Shown piece by piece: positions 33,849-42,288 of a stretch of DNA of 64,000 bases. The number at the start of each line of letters is the position of its first letter. Position 1 is the stretch's first letter. The translations under genes and the position numbers were made by a program. The stretch comes from Streptomyces sp. NBC_01446 (GTDB taxonomy: Bacteria > Actinomycetota > Actinomycetes > Streptomycetales > Streptomycetaceae). The stretch is from NCBI RefSeq assembly GCF_026340095.1, contig NZ_JAPEPO010000001.1, forward strand, positions 1,488,001-1,552,000. The letters run 5' to 3'. The notes beneath the pieces are model-generated. The model did not search any database, was not told where the DNA came from, and worked only from the letters and a program-made list of their open reading frames with translations.

Positions 33849-34418
33849 ATGAGCACCCCTCGGACCCACGACACCGCCCCTGCTTCGGTCCCGGCGGCGG
33901 AGATCCGCGTCCGGGACATGGCCGACGCCGACTGCGAGGCGGTGGCCGGGATCCGGATCCGCGGCTGGCGGACGGCGTACGCGGGCCTGATGCCCGCGTC
34001 CTTTCTGGCCGCGCTGAGCATCGAGGAGGACGCGGCACGCCGCCGCGAGCGTCTCGCGCGGGCCGGTTCGCCGGTGGTGAACGTGGTCGCCGAACGCGCC
34101 GGCGACATCGTCGGCTGGGCCTGTCACGGCCCGTCCCGCGACGACGATCTCCCGCCCGGGGAAGCCGAGTTGTACGCGATATACGTGCATGACGGCCAGC
34201 TGTCCACGGGCGTGGGCCGCACCCTCCTGCACAGCTGCCTGGACCGCTGCGCCGACGCCGGCTACGAGCGGATACGCCTGTGGGTGGTCAAGGGCAACAC
34301 CCGCGCCCGCGGGTTCTACGAGCGCGCCGGGTTCACCCCGGACGGCGCCGAGGAGCCGTACGAGGCGGACGGGGAACTCGTACCCGAAGTGCGCTACGTG
34401 CGCGCCGTCAGTCTCTGA
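33849..34418 (+). CDS. GNAT N-acetyltransferase
   Basis: 189 residues. A typical GNAT domain from residue 20: IRVRDMADADCEAVAGIRIRGWRTAYAGLMP, strand AELYAIYVHDGQLSTGVGRTLLHSCLDRCADAGYERIRLWVVKGNTRARGFYERAGF, with the acetyl-CoA pyrophosphate loop GVGRTL. Substrate unpredicted. The 3' end overlaps the convergent HEAT-repeat gene by 11 bases. Confidence 0.9.
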   Translation: MSTPRTHDTAPASVPAAEIRVRDMADADCEAVAGIRIRGWRTAYAGLMPASFLAALSIEEDAARRRERLARAGSPVVNVVAERAGDIVGWACHGPSRDDDLPPGEAELYAIYVHDGQLSTGVGRTLLHSCLDRCADAGYERIRLWVVKGNTRARGFYERAGFTPDGAEEPYEADGELVPEVRYVRAVSL

Positions 34419-35007
34419 CGCCGCTCGGGCTCTCACGCTGCTCGGGCAGTCGCGCGAGCGCGCGCACCGCGGCCTCGGCGAGCACCGGGTGGGCGAGGGC
34501 CGCGGTCAGGACCGGCCGGGCGCGGGCGTCCCCGAGGCCGCCGAGTCCCTCCACGCACGCGAGCGCGACCGCGCGGTACGGATCGCGGGGGCCGAGGCGC
34601 CGCTCCAGGGTGGTGATCAGCGCCGGCGCGGACTCGGGAGCGCGCAGTGCGGCCAGGAGCCGCACCGGGTGCAGCGCGTACGCGACCCGCAGCTCGTTCG
34701 TGGCGAGCGCGGCGGCCGCGCGTGCGGTGCGCGGGTCGCCGAGCGCGGCCAGAGCGTGCGCGGCGGTGGCACAGCGTGCCGGGTCGCGGTGGTTGAGGAG
34801 CAGGACGAGCGCCTCGAAGGCCCGGCGGTCCCCCGCCACTCCGAGGCGGTACGCGGCCAGCTCCCGGGCCCACAGCGGCTGCCCGGGCTCGGTCAGCAGG
34901 GCCGCGAGCTCGTCGACGTCGCCGGTCGCCGCGAGGCGGTCGAGAAGGGGGGAGGCGCCCGACTCGGCCCGTAAGCGCTCCGTGACCGATCGCAACTCTT
35001 CGTCCAT
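34408..35007 (-). CDS. HEAT-repeat protein
   Basis: 199 residues from the ATG at 35007. Four to five HEAT/Armadillo-type helical hairpins are visible, for example DRRAFEALVLLLNHRDPARCATAAHALAALGDPRTARAAAALA and APESAPALITTLERRLGPRD. No catalytic motif is present. Such solenoids mediate protein contacts. Similar streptomycete proteins are sometimes mis-named adenylosuccinate lyase; nothing here supports that. Confidence 0.82.
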   Translation of the reverse strand: MDEELRSVTERLRAESGASPLLDRLAATGDVDELAALLTEPGQPLWARELAAYRLGVAGDRRAFEALVLLLNHRDPARCATAAHALAALGDPRTARAAAALATNELRVAYALHPVRLLAALRAPESAPALITTLERRLGPRDPYRAVALACVEGLGGLGDARARPVLTAALAHPVLAEAAVRALARLPEQRESPSGVRD

Positions 35008-35052
35008 GCGGTCCAGCGTAGACAGGCCCCGGGCCCCCGCGACGTAGATCAC

Positions 35053-35361
35053 AGAGACTGATGAACGCCGAGGACTGGCGCGCTCGTTACTCGCCGGTTA
35101 GCCTCAATTGAGCGGGGCACACTCCCCGCACCCCACTCCTGGCGGCCTGGTGACGCAGCCGCCGAGAGTGTCAGTCGGTTCGGTGCCTCAGGTACCGCAG
35201 TACGGCGCGGCCCCGGGACAGGGCCCGCCGGATCTCTCTTTCACCGATTCACCGGACGCCTGTGTGCGTCGCGTCCGGGCTCGGATTCCCGCACTCCGTG
35301 CGCCCGTCGGCGTATCCGCGTGTGCCCCTCAGTCGTCACTCCTCCCTCCTGGAGTCCTCAG
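35053..35361. promoter_or_regulatory. Divergent intergenic region upstream of the 3-hydroxyacyl-CoA dehydrogenase
   Basis: 309 bases without a convincing gene. It contains TCAATTGA (35104-35111), a 6-bp hairpin GCGGGG-CACACT-CCCCGC (35112-35129) and a near-palindrome CGGTGCCT-C-AGGTACCG (35180-35196, one mismatch), candidates for promoter or operator elements of the dehydrogenase gene. Confidence 0.4.
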
Positions 35362-37167
35362 ATGGACGCTCCCCTGTCCCCCGCATCCCCGGCCACCCTC
35401 CCGACCGTCGCGGTCGTCGGCCTCGGCACCATGGGCACCGGCATCGCCGAGGTGCTCGCCCGCGCCGGCCGTGAGGTCATCGGTATCGACGTCAGCGAGG
35501 CCGCGGCCGCGCAGGCCGTCGCCGCGCTCGAGGCCTCGACGGCGCGTGCGGTGCGCCGCGAGCGCCTCACCGAGGACGAGCGGCGCGACGTCCTCGCCCG
35601 CTTCCGCACCTTTACGGACCTCCAGGCCGCGGCCGACGCCGACCTCGTCATCGAGGTGGCTCCGGAGTCGTACGAGATCAAGCAGCAGATCTTCCGGGAG
35701 CTCGACACCGTCGTGCGGCCCGAGACGATCCTCGCGACCGGTACGAACGCCCTGTCCGTGACGCGGCTCGCCGCCGACTCGGCCCGCCCCGAGCGCGTCC
35801 TCGGGCTGCACTTCTTCAACCCGGCGCCCGCGATGAAGCTCGTCGAGGTGGTCTCGTCGGTGCTCACCGCGCCCACGGCCGTCGCGGCGGTCACCGATCT
35901 CGCCGTCGAACTGGGCAAGGAGCCCGTCGCGGTGGGCGACCGGCCCGGTTTCGTCGCCGACGGCCTGCTCTTCGGCTACCTCAACCAGGCCGCCGCGATG
36001 TACGAGACCAAGTACGCCTCCCGCGAGGACATCGACGCCGCCATGAAGCTGGGCTGCGGCCTGCCCATGGGTCCCCTCGCGCTGCTCGACCTCATCGGCA
36101 TCGACACCGCGCGCACGGTCCTCGAGGCCATGTACGCCGAGTCCCGCGACCGCCTGCACGCGCCGGCGCCCGTCCTCAAGCAGCTCAGCGAGGCGGGTCT
36201 GACCGGCCGCAAGTCGGGACGCGGCTTCTACACGTACACGGAACCGGGCAGCTCCGAGGTGGTGCGGGACGCGCTCACCCCGCTCACGGGCGAGGTCGTG
36301 GCCGGCGCGCGCACGATCCGCTCGGTCGGCGTCGCGGGCTCCGGCACCATGGCGTCCGGCATCGCGGAGGTCTTCGCGAAGGCGGGCTACGACGTGGTGC
36401 TCGCCGCACGCAGCGAGGAGAAGGCCGAGAAGGCCAAGTCCCGTATCGGCAAGTCTCTTTCGCGTTCTGTCGACAAGGGCCGCATGACCGCCGAGGCGGC
36501 GGCGCAGACCCTGGACCGGATCACTCCGGCCGGTTCGTACGACGCCTTCTCCGACGTCGACCTGGCCCTCGAAGCCGTGGCCGAGGACCTGGAGATCAAG
36601 CAGCAGCTCTTCGCGACGTTCGACAAGGTGTGCAAGCCGGGCGCGGTCCTGGCCACCACGACCTCGTCCCTGCCCGTCGTGGCCTGCGCCCGCGCGACCT
36701 CGCGCCCGCAGGACGTGATCGGCATGCACTTCTTCAACCCGGCCCCTGCGATGAAGCTCGTCGAGGTCGTGCGGACCGTGCTGACCGGCGACGACGTGCA
36801 CACCACCGTCCGCGAGGTGTGCACGAAGATCCGCAAGCACCCGGTGGACTGCGGTGACCGCGCGGGCTTCATCGTGAACGCGCTGCTGTTCCCGTACCTG
36901 AACAACGCGATCAAGATGGTGCAGGAGCACTACGCGACGCTCGACGACATCGACGCCGCGATGAAGCTCGGCGGCGGCTACCCGATGGGGCCCTTCGAGC
37001 TCCTGGACGTGGTCGGCCTCGATGTCTCGCTGGCCATCGAGAAGGTCCTGCACCGCGAGTTCCGCGACCCGGGCCTGGCCCCCGCGCCGCTGCTCGAGCA
37101 CCTGGTGGCCGCGGGCTGCCTCGGCCGCAAGACCGGCCGCGGCTTCCGCGAATATGCCCGCCGCTGA
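35362..37167 (+). CDS. Tandem-duplicated 3-hydroxyacyl-CoA dehydrogenase
   Basis: 601 residues from ATG at 35362 (GGAG 8 bases upstream). The protein is two complete 3HCDH units in tandem. Each has an N-terminal Rossmann domain (VVGLGTMGTGIAEVLARAG and GVAGSGTMASGIAEVFAKAG), the LHFFNPAPAMKLVEV / MHFFNPAPAMKLVEV active-site block and a C-terminal helical domain (DDIDAAMKLGGGYPMGPFELLD). The likely reaction is NAD(P)-dependent oxidation/reduction of (S)-3-hydroxybutyryl-CoA, feeding crotonyl-CoA to the downstream ccr. Separate from the ccr operon by a TetR gene. Confidence 0.92.
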   Translation: MDAPLSPASPATLPTVAVVGLGTMGTGIAEVLARAGREVIGIDVSEAAAAQAVAALEASTARAVRRERLTEDERRDVLARFRTFTDLQAAADADLVIEVAPESYEIKQQIFRELDTVVRPETILATGTNALSVTRLAADSARPERVLGLHFFNPAPAMKLVEVVSSVLTAPTAVAAVTDLAVELGKEPVAVGDRPGFVADGLLFGYLNQAAAMYETKYASREDIDAAMKLGCGLPMGPLALLDLIGIDTARTVLEAMYAESRDRLHAPAPVLKQLSEAGLTGRKSGRGFYTYTEPGSSEVVRDALTPLTGEVVAGARTIRSVGVAGSGTMASGIAEVFAKAGYDVVLAARSEEKAEKAKSRIGKSLSRSVDKGRMTAEAAAQTLDRITPAGSYDAFSDVDLALEAVAEDLEIKQQLFATFDKVCKPGAVLATTTSSLPVVACARATSRPQDVIGMHFFNPAPAMKLVEVVRTVLTGDDVHTTVREVCTKIRKHPVDCGDRAGFIVNALLFPYLNNAIKMVQEHYATLDDIDAAMKLGGGYPMGPFELLDVVGLDVSLAIEKVLHREFRDPGLAPAPLLEHLVAAGCLGRKTGRGFREYARR

Positions 37168-37237
37168 CCGGCCCACGGGCAGCGGCACCGCCCGCCCCAC
37201 GGACTGGGGCGGGCTGCTCCGGCCGCCCGGCCTCACA

Positions 37238-37264
37238 CCCCCCGCCCGGGACCCGGGCGGGGGG
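37238..37264. terminator. Long GC hairpin after the dehydrogenase gene
   Basis: CCCCCGCCCGGG-A-CCCGGGCGGGGG is a perfect inverted repeat extended one further pair at its base; it begins 71 bases after the dehydrogenase stop and 49 before the TetR ATG. Probable terminator. Confidence 0.55.
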
Positions 37265-37312
37265 AACCCCGCTCGGGCGCACGCCACCGCGCATATGCAG
37301 TACGTTCATGGC

Positions 37313-38125
37313 ATGTCCAAGGCCGCCAAGTCCTCCCGTACGACGCCCACGCCCGACGCTCCGGAGAGCGCCGCGGGGTCCCGCGCCGCCGCCCAGCGGC
37401 TCAAGATGCGCCGGGAGCTGGCGGCCGCGGCGATGGAGCTCTTCGCGACGAAGGGCTACGAGGCCACGACGGTCGACGAGATCGCGGCGGCGGCGGGGGT
37501 CGCGCGGCGGACCTTCTTCCGTCACTTCCGCTCCAAGGAAGAGGCGATCTTCCCGGACCACGACGACACCCTGATCCGGGCGGAGGCGGTCCTCAACGCG
37601 GCGCCCGCGCACGAGCATCCGCTCGACACGGTGTGCCGCGGCATCAAGGAAGTCATGAAGATGTACGCGGCGTCGCCCGCCGTGTCGGTGGAGCGCTACC
37701 GCCTCACGCGCGAGGTACCCACCCTGCGCGAGCGCGAGATCGCCTCGGTGGCCCGCTACGAGCGGCTGTTCACCCGCTATCTCCTCGGCCACTTCGACGA
37801 GCACGCCCACCAGCACGGCAATGACGACCCGCTGCTCGCCGAGGTCGCCGCGTCCGCCGTCGTCACCGCCCACAACCACGTGCTGCGGCGCTGGCTGCGG
37901 GCCGGCGGCCAGGGCGACGTCGAGAATCAGCTCGACCACGCCTTCGCGATCGTCCGCAAGACGTTCGGTACGGGCATCGGCGCAGGCCGGGACACCGCCA
38001 CCGCCACCACACCCGCCGCCTCGGTGAGCACCGGAGGCGACGTCCTGGTCACCGTGGCGCGTACCGACACGCCGCTGGACGAGATCATGGGGACGATCGA
38101 GAAGGCGCTGCGGGACCGCGGCTAG
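37313..38125 (+). CDS. TetR-family regulator upstream of ccr
   Basis: 270 residues from the ATG at 37313 (an ATG at 37295 is possible). The DNA-binding domain lies at residues 33-80, with TTVDEIAAAAGVARRTFFRHFRSKEEAIF as the helix-turn-helix. The ligand domain is diverged. The C-terminus (about residues 215-270) is a Thr/Ala-rich linker and a short acidic helix not usual in TetR proteins. Position between the hydroxyacyl-CoA dehydrogenase and the ethylmalonyl-CoA operon, in the same orientation, makes it the prime candidate to bind the tandem operator in the ccr promoter. Confidence 0.9.
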   Translation: MSKAAKSSRTTPTPDAPESAAGSRAAAQRLKMRRELAAAAMELFATKGYEATTVDEIAAAAGVARRTFFRHFRSKEEAIFPDHDDTLIRAEAVLNAAPAHEHPLDTVCRGIKEVMKMYAASPAVSVERYRLTREVPTLREREIASVARYERLFTRYLLGHFDEHAHQHGNDDPLLAEVAASAVVTAHNHVLRRWLRAGGQGDVENQLDHAFAIVRKTFGTGIGAGRDTATATTPAASVSTGGDVLVTVARTDTPLDEIMGTIEKALRDRG

Positions 38126-38596
38126 TCTCCGCCAGGAATTTTCTGAACTCCGCGGGAACCAGGGGCTGTTGACGCCCACCCAGGGAAACCCGCATACGCG
38201 GCACTCCGCGACGCTCCCGGGAGAGGGGGCCCGTCGGCGAGCGGACGCGGCACTCCCCGGCGCTCCCGGATGCGGGCTTCCACTCGCCGAGCGCCGCCGC
38301 CCCGGCGGGCCGTCCGGCGCGCGCGGCGCGCGCGGCTTCCTGAGGGCGGCGGCGGTCCCCCACCGGCCGGCCAAGACCGAACCCCTATCCGGCCACAAGG
38401 TGCGCGACCGCGACCCGCCCGCCGCCCTCTCGCCGCATCTCGCCCCGCGTCGCCCCGGCCTCCCGGAGGCCCCTCGGAGGCCCTGTGGACCCCCTCCGGG
38501 GCCTCCGAGACGCAGTTCAGGGCCGTCGATGACCTCCGGTGCCACCGGGCCGTACCACCTCTGACCTGCACTGATCGATCATCGCTCAAAAACTTG
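38126..38596. other. Intergenic stretch between TetR gene and ccr promoter, no convincing gene
   Basis: No frame here has protein-like composition. It holds a 24-bp imperfect direct repeat (38197-38220 and 38246-38269, 22 of 24 identical), a 42-base hairpin at 38465-38506 (14 paired bases, 2-base bulge), and the palindrome TGATCGATCA at 38572-38581. Confidence 0.5.
38465..38506. terminator. Bulged hairpin downstream of the TetR gene
   Basis: GGAGGCCC...CGGAGG pairs with CCTCCG...GGGCCTCC with a CT bulge on the left arm. It lies 340 bases after the TetR stop; either a transcript end or an element of the ccr upstream region. Confidence 0.4.
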
Positions 38597-38639
38597 TGGC
38601 ACCCAGTGTCTTGCCGACTGGCACGCGGTGCCATACGTT
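38597..38639 (+). promoter_or_regulatory. ccr promoter with two tandem TGGCAC-N3-GTG operators
   Basis: TTGCCG (-35, 38611-38616) and TACGTT (-10, 38634-38639) are spaced by exactly 17 bases. The spacer contains the perfect palindrome TGGCAC-GCG-GTGCCA (38619-38633). A second, imperfect site TGGCAC-CCA-GTGTCT starts at 38597, 22 bases upstream (two helical turns). The predicted transcript would have a leader of about 235 bases before ccr. Confidence 0.6.
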
Positions 38640-38880
38640 GAATGTGTCCGGGCGGCCGGCGTACAGAGAACTTCCGTACGTCGGCTGTCCCCGCAAGCCA
38701 CCCCAAACCGTGGCGAGTGCGCCCGGACGCCTGCGTCACAGGCAAACTTCTCGCGCCGACCAAGCGCTGCCGTAGCAACACCCCCGCCGAACCGACGGCA
38801 CCTCTTCACCCAACACAGCAGCTCTCCACCCCGACGTACCCCTCAACGTCCCCCTGGGACGCATCGCCGGAGGCAATACC

Positions 38881-40218
38881 GTGAAGGAAATCCTGGACGC
38901 GATTCAGTCGCCGGAGTCGACCTCCGCCGACTTCGCCGCTCTGCCGCTCCCCGAGTCGTACCGCGCCATCACCGTGCACAAGGACGAGACGGAGATGTTC
39001 GCCGGCCTCGACACCCGGGACAAGGACCCCCGCAAGTCGATCCACCTGGACGACGTGCCGGTCCCCGAACTCGGCCCGGGCGAGGCGCTCGTGGCCGTCA
39101 TGGCCAGCTCCGTGAACTACAACTCGGTCTGGACCTCGATCTTCGAGCCGGTGTCCACCTTCAGCTTCCTGGAGCGCTACGGACGCCTGTCGGAGCTCAC
39201 CAAGCGCCACGACCTGCCATACCACATCATCGGTTCCGACCTCGCGGGCGTCGTGCTGCGCACCGGTCCCGGCGTCAACGCCTGGAACCCCGGCGACGAG
39301 GTCGTCGCGCACTGCCTCTCCGTCGAGCTGGAGTCCTCGGACGGCCACAACGACACGATGCTCGACCCCGAGCAGCGCATCTGGGGCTTCGAGACGAACT
39401 TCGGCGGCCTCGCCGAGATCGCGCTCGTCAAGTCCAACCAGCTGATGCCGAAGCCGGACCACCTGAGCTGGGAAGAGGCCGCGGCCCCCGGCCTGGTGAA
39501 CTCCACGGCGTACCGCCAGCTCGTCTCGCGCAACGGCGCGGGCATGAAGCAGGGCGACAACGTCCTGATCTGGGGCGCCAGCGGCGGACTCGGTTCGTAC
39601 GCCACGCAGTTCGCGCTGACCGGCGGCGCCAACCCGATCTGTGTCGTCTCCAGCCCGGAGAAGGCCGCCATCTGCGAGGCCATGGGCGCCGAAGCGGTCA
39701 TCGACCGCAACGCCGAGGGCTACAAGTTCTGGAAGGACGAGCACACCCAGGACCCCAAGGAGTGGAAGCGCTTCGGCAAGCGCATCCGCGAGCTGACCGG
39801 CGGAGAGGACGTCGACATCGTCTTCGAGCACCCGGGCCGCGAGACCTTCGGCGCCTCCGTGTACGTCACCCGCAAGGGCGGCACGATCGTCACCTGCGCC
39901 TCGACGTCCGGCTACAACCACGAGTACGACAACCGCTACCTGTGGATGTCCCTCAAGAAGATCGTGGGCTCGCACTTCGCCAACTACCGCGAGGCGTGGG
40001 AGGCGAACCGCCTGGTCGCCAAGGGCAAGATCCACCCGACGCTGTCGAAGGTGTACTCCCTCGAGGACACCGGCCAGGCCGCCTACGACGTGCACCGCAA
40101 CCTCCACCAGGGCAAGGTCGGCGTCCTCGCGCTGGCCCCGAAGGAGGGCCTGGGCGTCCGCGACCAGGAACTGCGCGCCCAGCACATCGACGCCATCAAC
40201 CGCTTCCGCAACATCTGA
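38881..40218 (+). CDS. ccr: Crotonyl-CoA carboxylase/reductase
   Basis: 445 residues, GTG start with GGAGG 7 bases upstream. Zinc-free medium-chain reductase fold with NADPH motif WGASGGLGSYA (residues 231-241). The four residues reported to hold CO2 in Kitasatospora Ccr fall at identical numbers: Asn81, Phe170, Glu171 and His365. The enzyme converts crotonyl-CoA, NADPH and CO2 into (2S)-ethylmalonyl-CoA, the entry step of the ethylmalonyl-CoA pathway and a source of polyketide extender units. First gene of the ccr-ecm-mcl-mch-mcd operon. Confidence 0.97.
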   Translation: MKEILDAIQSPESTSADFAALPLPESYRAITVHKDETEMFAGLDTRDKDPRKSIHLDDVPVPELGPGEALVAVMASSVNYNSVWTSIFEPVSTFSFLERYGRLSELTKRHDLPYHIIGSDLAGVVLRTGPGVNAWNPGDEVVAHCLSVELESSDGHNDTMLDPEQRIWGFETNFGGLAEIALVKSNQLMPKPDHLSWEEAAAPGLVNSTAYRQLVSRNGAGMKQGDNVLIWGASGGLGSYATQFALTGGANPICVVSSPEKAAICEAMGAEAVIDRNAEGYKFWKDEHTQDPKEWKRFGKRIRELTGGEDVDIVFEHPGRETFGASVYVTRKGGTIVTCASTSGYNHEYDNRYLWMSLKKIVGSHFANYREAWEANRLVAKGKIHPTLSKVYSLEDTGQAAYDVHRNLHQGKVGVLALAPKEGLGVRDQELRAQHIDAINRFRNI

Positions 40219-40239
40219 ACCCCCAAGGAGTAGCGGAAC

Positions 40240-42288
40240 ATGACTGAGCGCCAGAAGGACCGGCCGTGGCTGATGCGCACGTACGCCGGTCACTCCACGG
40301 CTGAGGCGTCCAACGAGCTGTACCGGCGCAATCTCGCCAAGGGCCAGACGGGTCTGTCGGTCGCCTTCGACCTGCCGACGCAGACCGGCTACGACCCCGA
40401 CCACATCCTCGCCCGCGGCGAGGTCGGCCGGGTCGGGGTGCCGGTCTCGCACCTCGGTGACATGCGCCGGCTGTTCCAGGACATCCCCCTGGAGCAGATG
40501 AACACCTCGATGACCATCAACGCCACCGCCATGTGGCTCCTGGCGCTCTACCAGGTCGTCGCCGAGGAGCAGGGCGCGGACATCACCCAGCTCCAGGGCA
40601 CGACGCAGAACGACATCGTCAAGGAGTACCTGTCGCGGGGCACGCACGTGTTCCCGCCGAGTCCCTCCCTGCGGCTGACGACGGACATGATCGCGTACAC
40701 GGTCCGGCACATGCCGAAGTGGAACCCGATCAACATCTGCAGTTACCACCTCCAGGAGGCGGGGGCCACACCGGTCCAGGAGATCGCGTACGCGATGTCC
40801 ACCGCCATCGCCGTTCTCGATGCCGTACGCGACTCAGGGCAGGTCCCCGCCGAGAAGTTCGGGGACGTCGTGGCCCGCATCTCCTTCTTCGTGAACGCGG
40901 GTGTCCGCTTCATCGAGGAGATGTGCAAGATGCGGGCGTTCGGGCGGATCTGGGACCAGATCACACGCGAGCGATACGGCATCGAGAACGCGAAGCAACG
41001 CCGCTTCCGCTACGGCGTCCAGGTCAACTCCCTGGGCCTGACCGAGGCGCAGCCGGAGAACAACGTCCAGCGCATCGTCCTGGAGATGCTGGCCGTGACG
41101 CTGTCCAAGGACGCCCGTGCCCGCGCCGTCCAGCTCCCTGCCTGGAACGAGGCGCTCGGCCTGCCCCGCCCCTGGGACCAGCAGTGGTCCCTGCGCATCC
41201 AGCAGGTCCTCGCACACGAGAGCGACCTGCTGGAGTACGAGGACATCTTCGCGGGATCGCACGTCATCGAGAAGAAGGTCGACGAGCTCGTCGCCGACTC
41301 GTTCGCCGAGATCGAGCGGATCCAGGAGATGGGCGGCGCGATGGCCGCCGTCGAGTCCGGCTACCTCAAGTCGCAGCTCGTCTCCTCGCACGCCGAGCGA
41401 CGGGCACGGATCGAGGGCGGCGAGGAGAAGATCGTCGGCGTGAACATCCACGAGTCGACCGAGCCGAACCCGCTCACCGCCGACCTGGACGCCGCGATCA
41501 TGACGGTGGATCACCAGGTCGAGTCGCGGGTCGTGCGGGCCATCGACGAGTGGCGCACCACGCGCCAGGAGTCGAGCGACCGGCAGGGCATGGGCGACCC
41601 GTTCCACTACCCGACCACCCAGCAGGCCGTGGAACGCCTGAAGGAGGCCGCGGCCGGCACGGAGAACCTCATGGAGGCCACCCTCGAATGCGCCCGCGCC
41701 GGGGTCACGACCGGCGAGTGGTCCGAGGCGCTGCGCGAGGTCTTCGGCGAGTTCCGGGCGCCCACCGGCGTCTCGTCCGCGCCGGTCGCCGTCACCGCCG
41801 AGGAGGGCACGCCGCTCGCCTTCGTCCGCGAGAAGGTCCGCCGCACCGGCGACGAGCTCGGCGGCAAGCTGCGCCTCCTGGTCGGCAAGCCGGGCCTCGA
41901 CGGGCACTCGAACGGCGCCGAGCAGATCGCCGTCCGGGCCCGTGACGCGGGCTTCGAAGTGGTCTACCAGGGCATCAGGCTCACGCCCGAACAGATCGTG
42001 TCCGCCGCGCTCGCCGAGGACGTGCACTGCGTCGGCCTGTCGATCCTCTCCGGGTCGCACGCCGCGCTCGTGCCCGACGTCCTCGACCGGCTGCGCGAGG
42101 CGGGCGCCGCCGAGATCCCGGTGATCGTCGGCGGCATCATTCCCAACGGCGATGCCGAGGACCTGAAGCGCGCGGGCGTGGCCGCCGTCTTCACCCCCAA
42201 GGACTTCGGCATCACGGAGATCATCGGACGTATCGTCGACGAGATCCGGCAAGCGAACCAGCTCGACCCTCTGGAGGTCCCCGCATGA
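40240..42288 (+). CDS. ecm: Ethylmalonyl-CoA mutase (B12-dependent)
   Basis: 682 residues in one chain, AAGGAG before the ATG. The N-terminal TIM barrel carries the acyl-CoA mutase features (FDLPTQTGYDPDH, NTSMTINATAMWLLALYQ, GTTQNDIVKEYLSRGTHVFPP). The C-terminal cobalamin-binding domain has the base-off motif GLDGHSNGAEQI, SILSGSHAALVPDVL and GGIIPNGDAEDL. It isomerises ethylmalonyl-CoA to methylsuccinyl-CoA. Sequence context with ccr distinguishes it from isobutyryl- or methylmalonyl-CoA mutase. It overlaps the next gene by 4 bases. Confidence 0.95.
   Translation: MTERQKDRPWLMRTYAGHSTAEASNELYRRNLAKGQTGLSVAFDLPTQTGYDPDHILARGEVGRVGVPVSHLGDMRRLFQDIPLEQMNTSMTINATAMWLLALYQVVAEEQGADITQLQGTTQNDIVKEYLSRGTHVFPPSPSLRLTTDMIAYTVRHMPKWNPINICSYHLQEAGATPVQEIAYAMSTAIAVLDAVRDSGQVPAEKFGDVVARISFFVNAGVRFIEEMCKMRAFGRIWDQITRERYGIENAKQRRFRYGVQVNSLGLTEAQPENNVQRIVLEMLAVTLSKDARARAVQLPAWNEALGLPRPWDQQWSLRIQQVLAHESDLLEYEDIFAGSHVIEKKVDELVADSFAEIERIQEMGGAMAAVESGYLKSQLVSSHAERRARIEGGEEKIVGVNIHESTEPNPLTADLDAAIMTVDHQVESRVVRAIDEWRTTRQESSDRQGMGDPFHYPTTQQAVERLKEAAAGTENLMEATLECARAGVTTGEWSEALREVFGEFRAPTGVSSAPVAVTAEEGTPLAFVREKVRRTGDELGGKLRLLVGKPGLDGHSNGAEQIAVRARDAGFEVVYQGIRLTPEQIVSAALAEDVHCVGLSILSGSHAALVPDVLDRLREAGAAEIPVIVGGIIPNGDAEDLKRAGVAAVFTPKDFGITEIIGRIVDEIRQANQLDPLEVPA

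Noticed and set aside
38122..38781. Minus-strand frame of 219 codons in the TetR-ccr gap
   Set aside because: Arg/Gly/Ala low-complexity composition, no family and no ribosome site; overlaps the ccr promoter.
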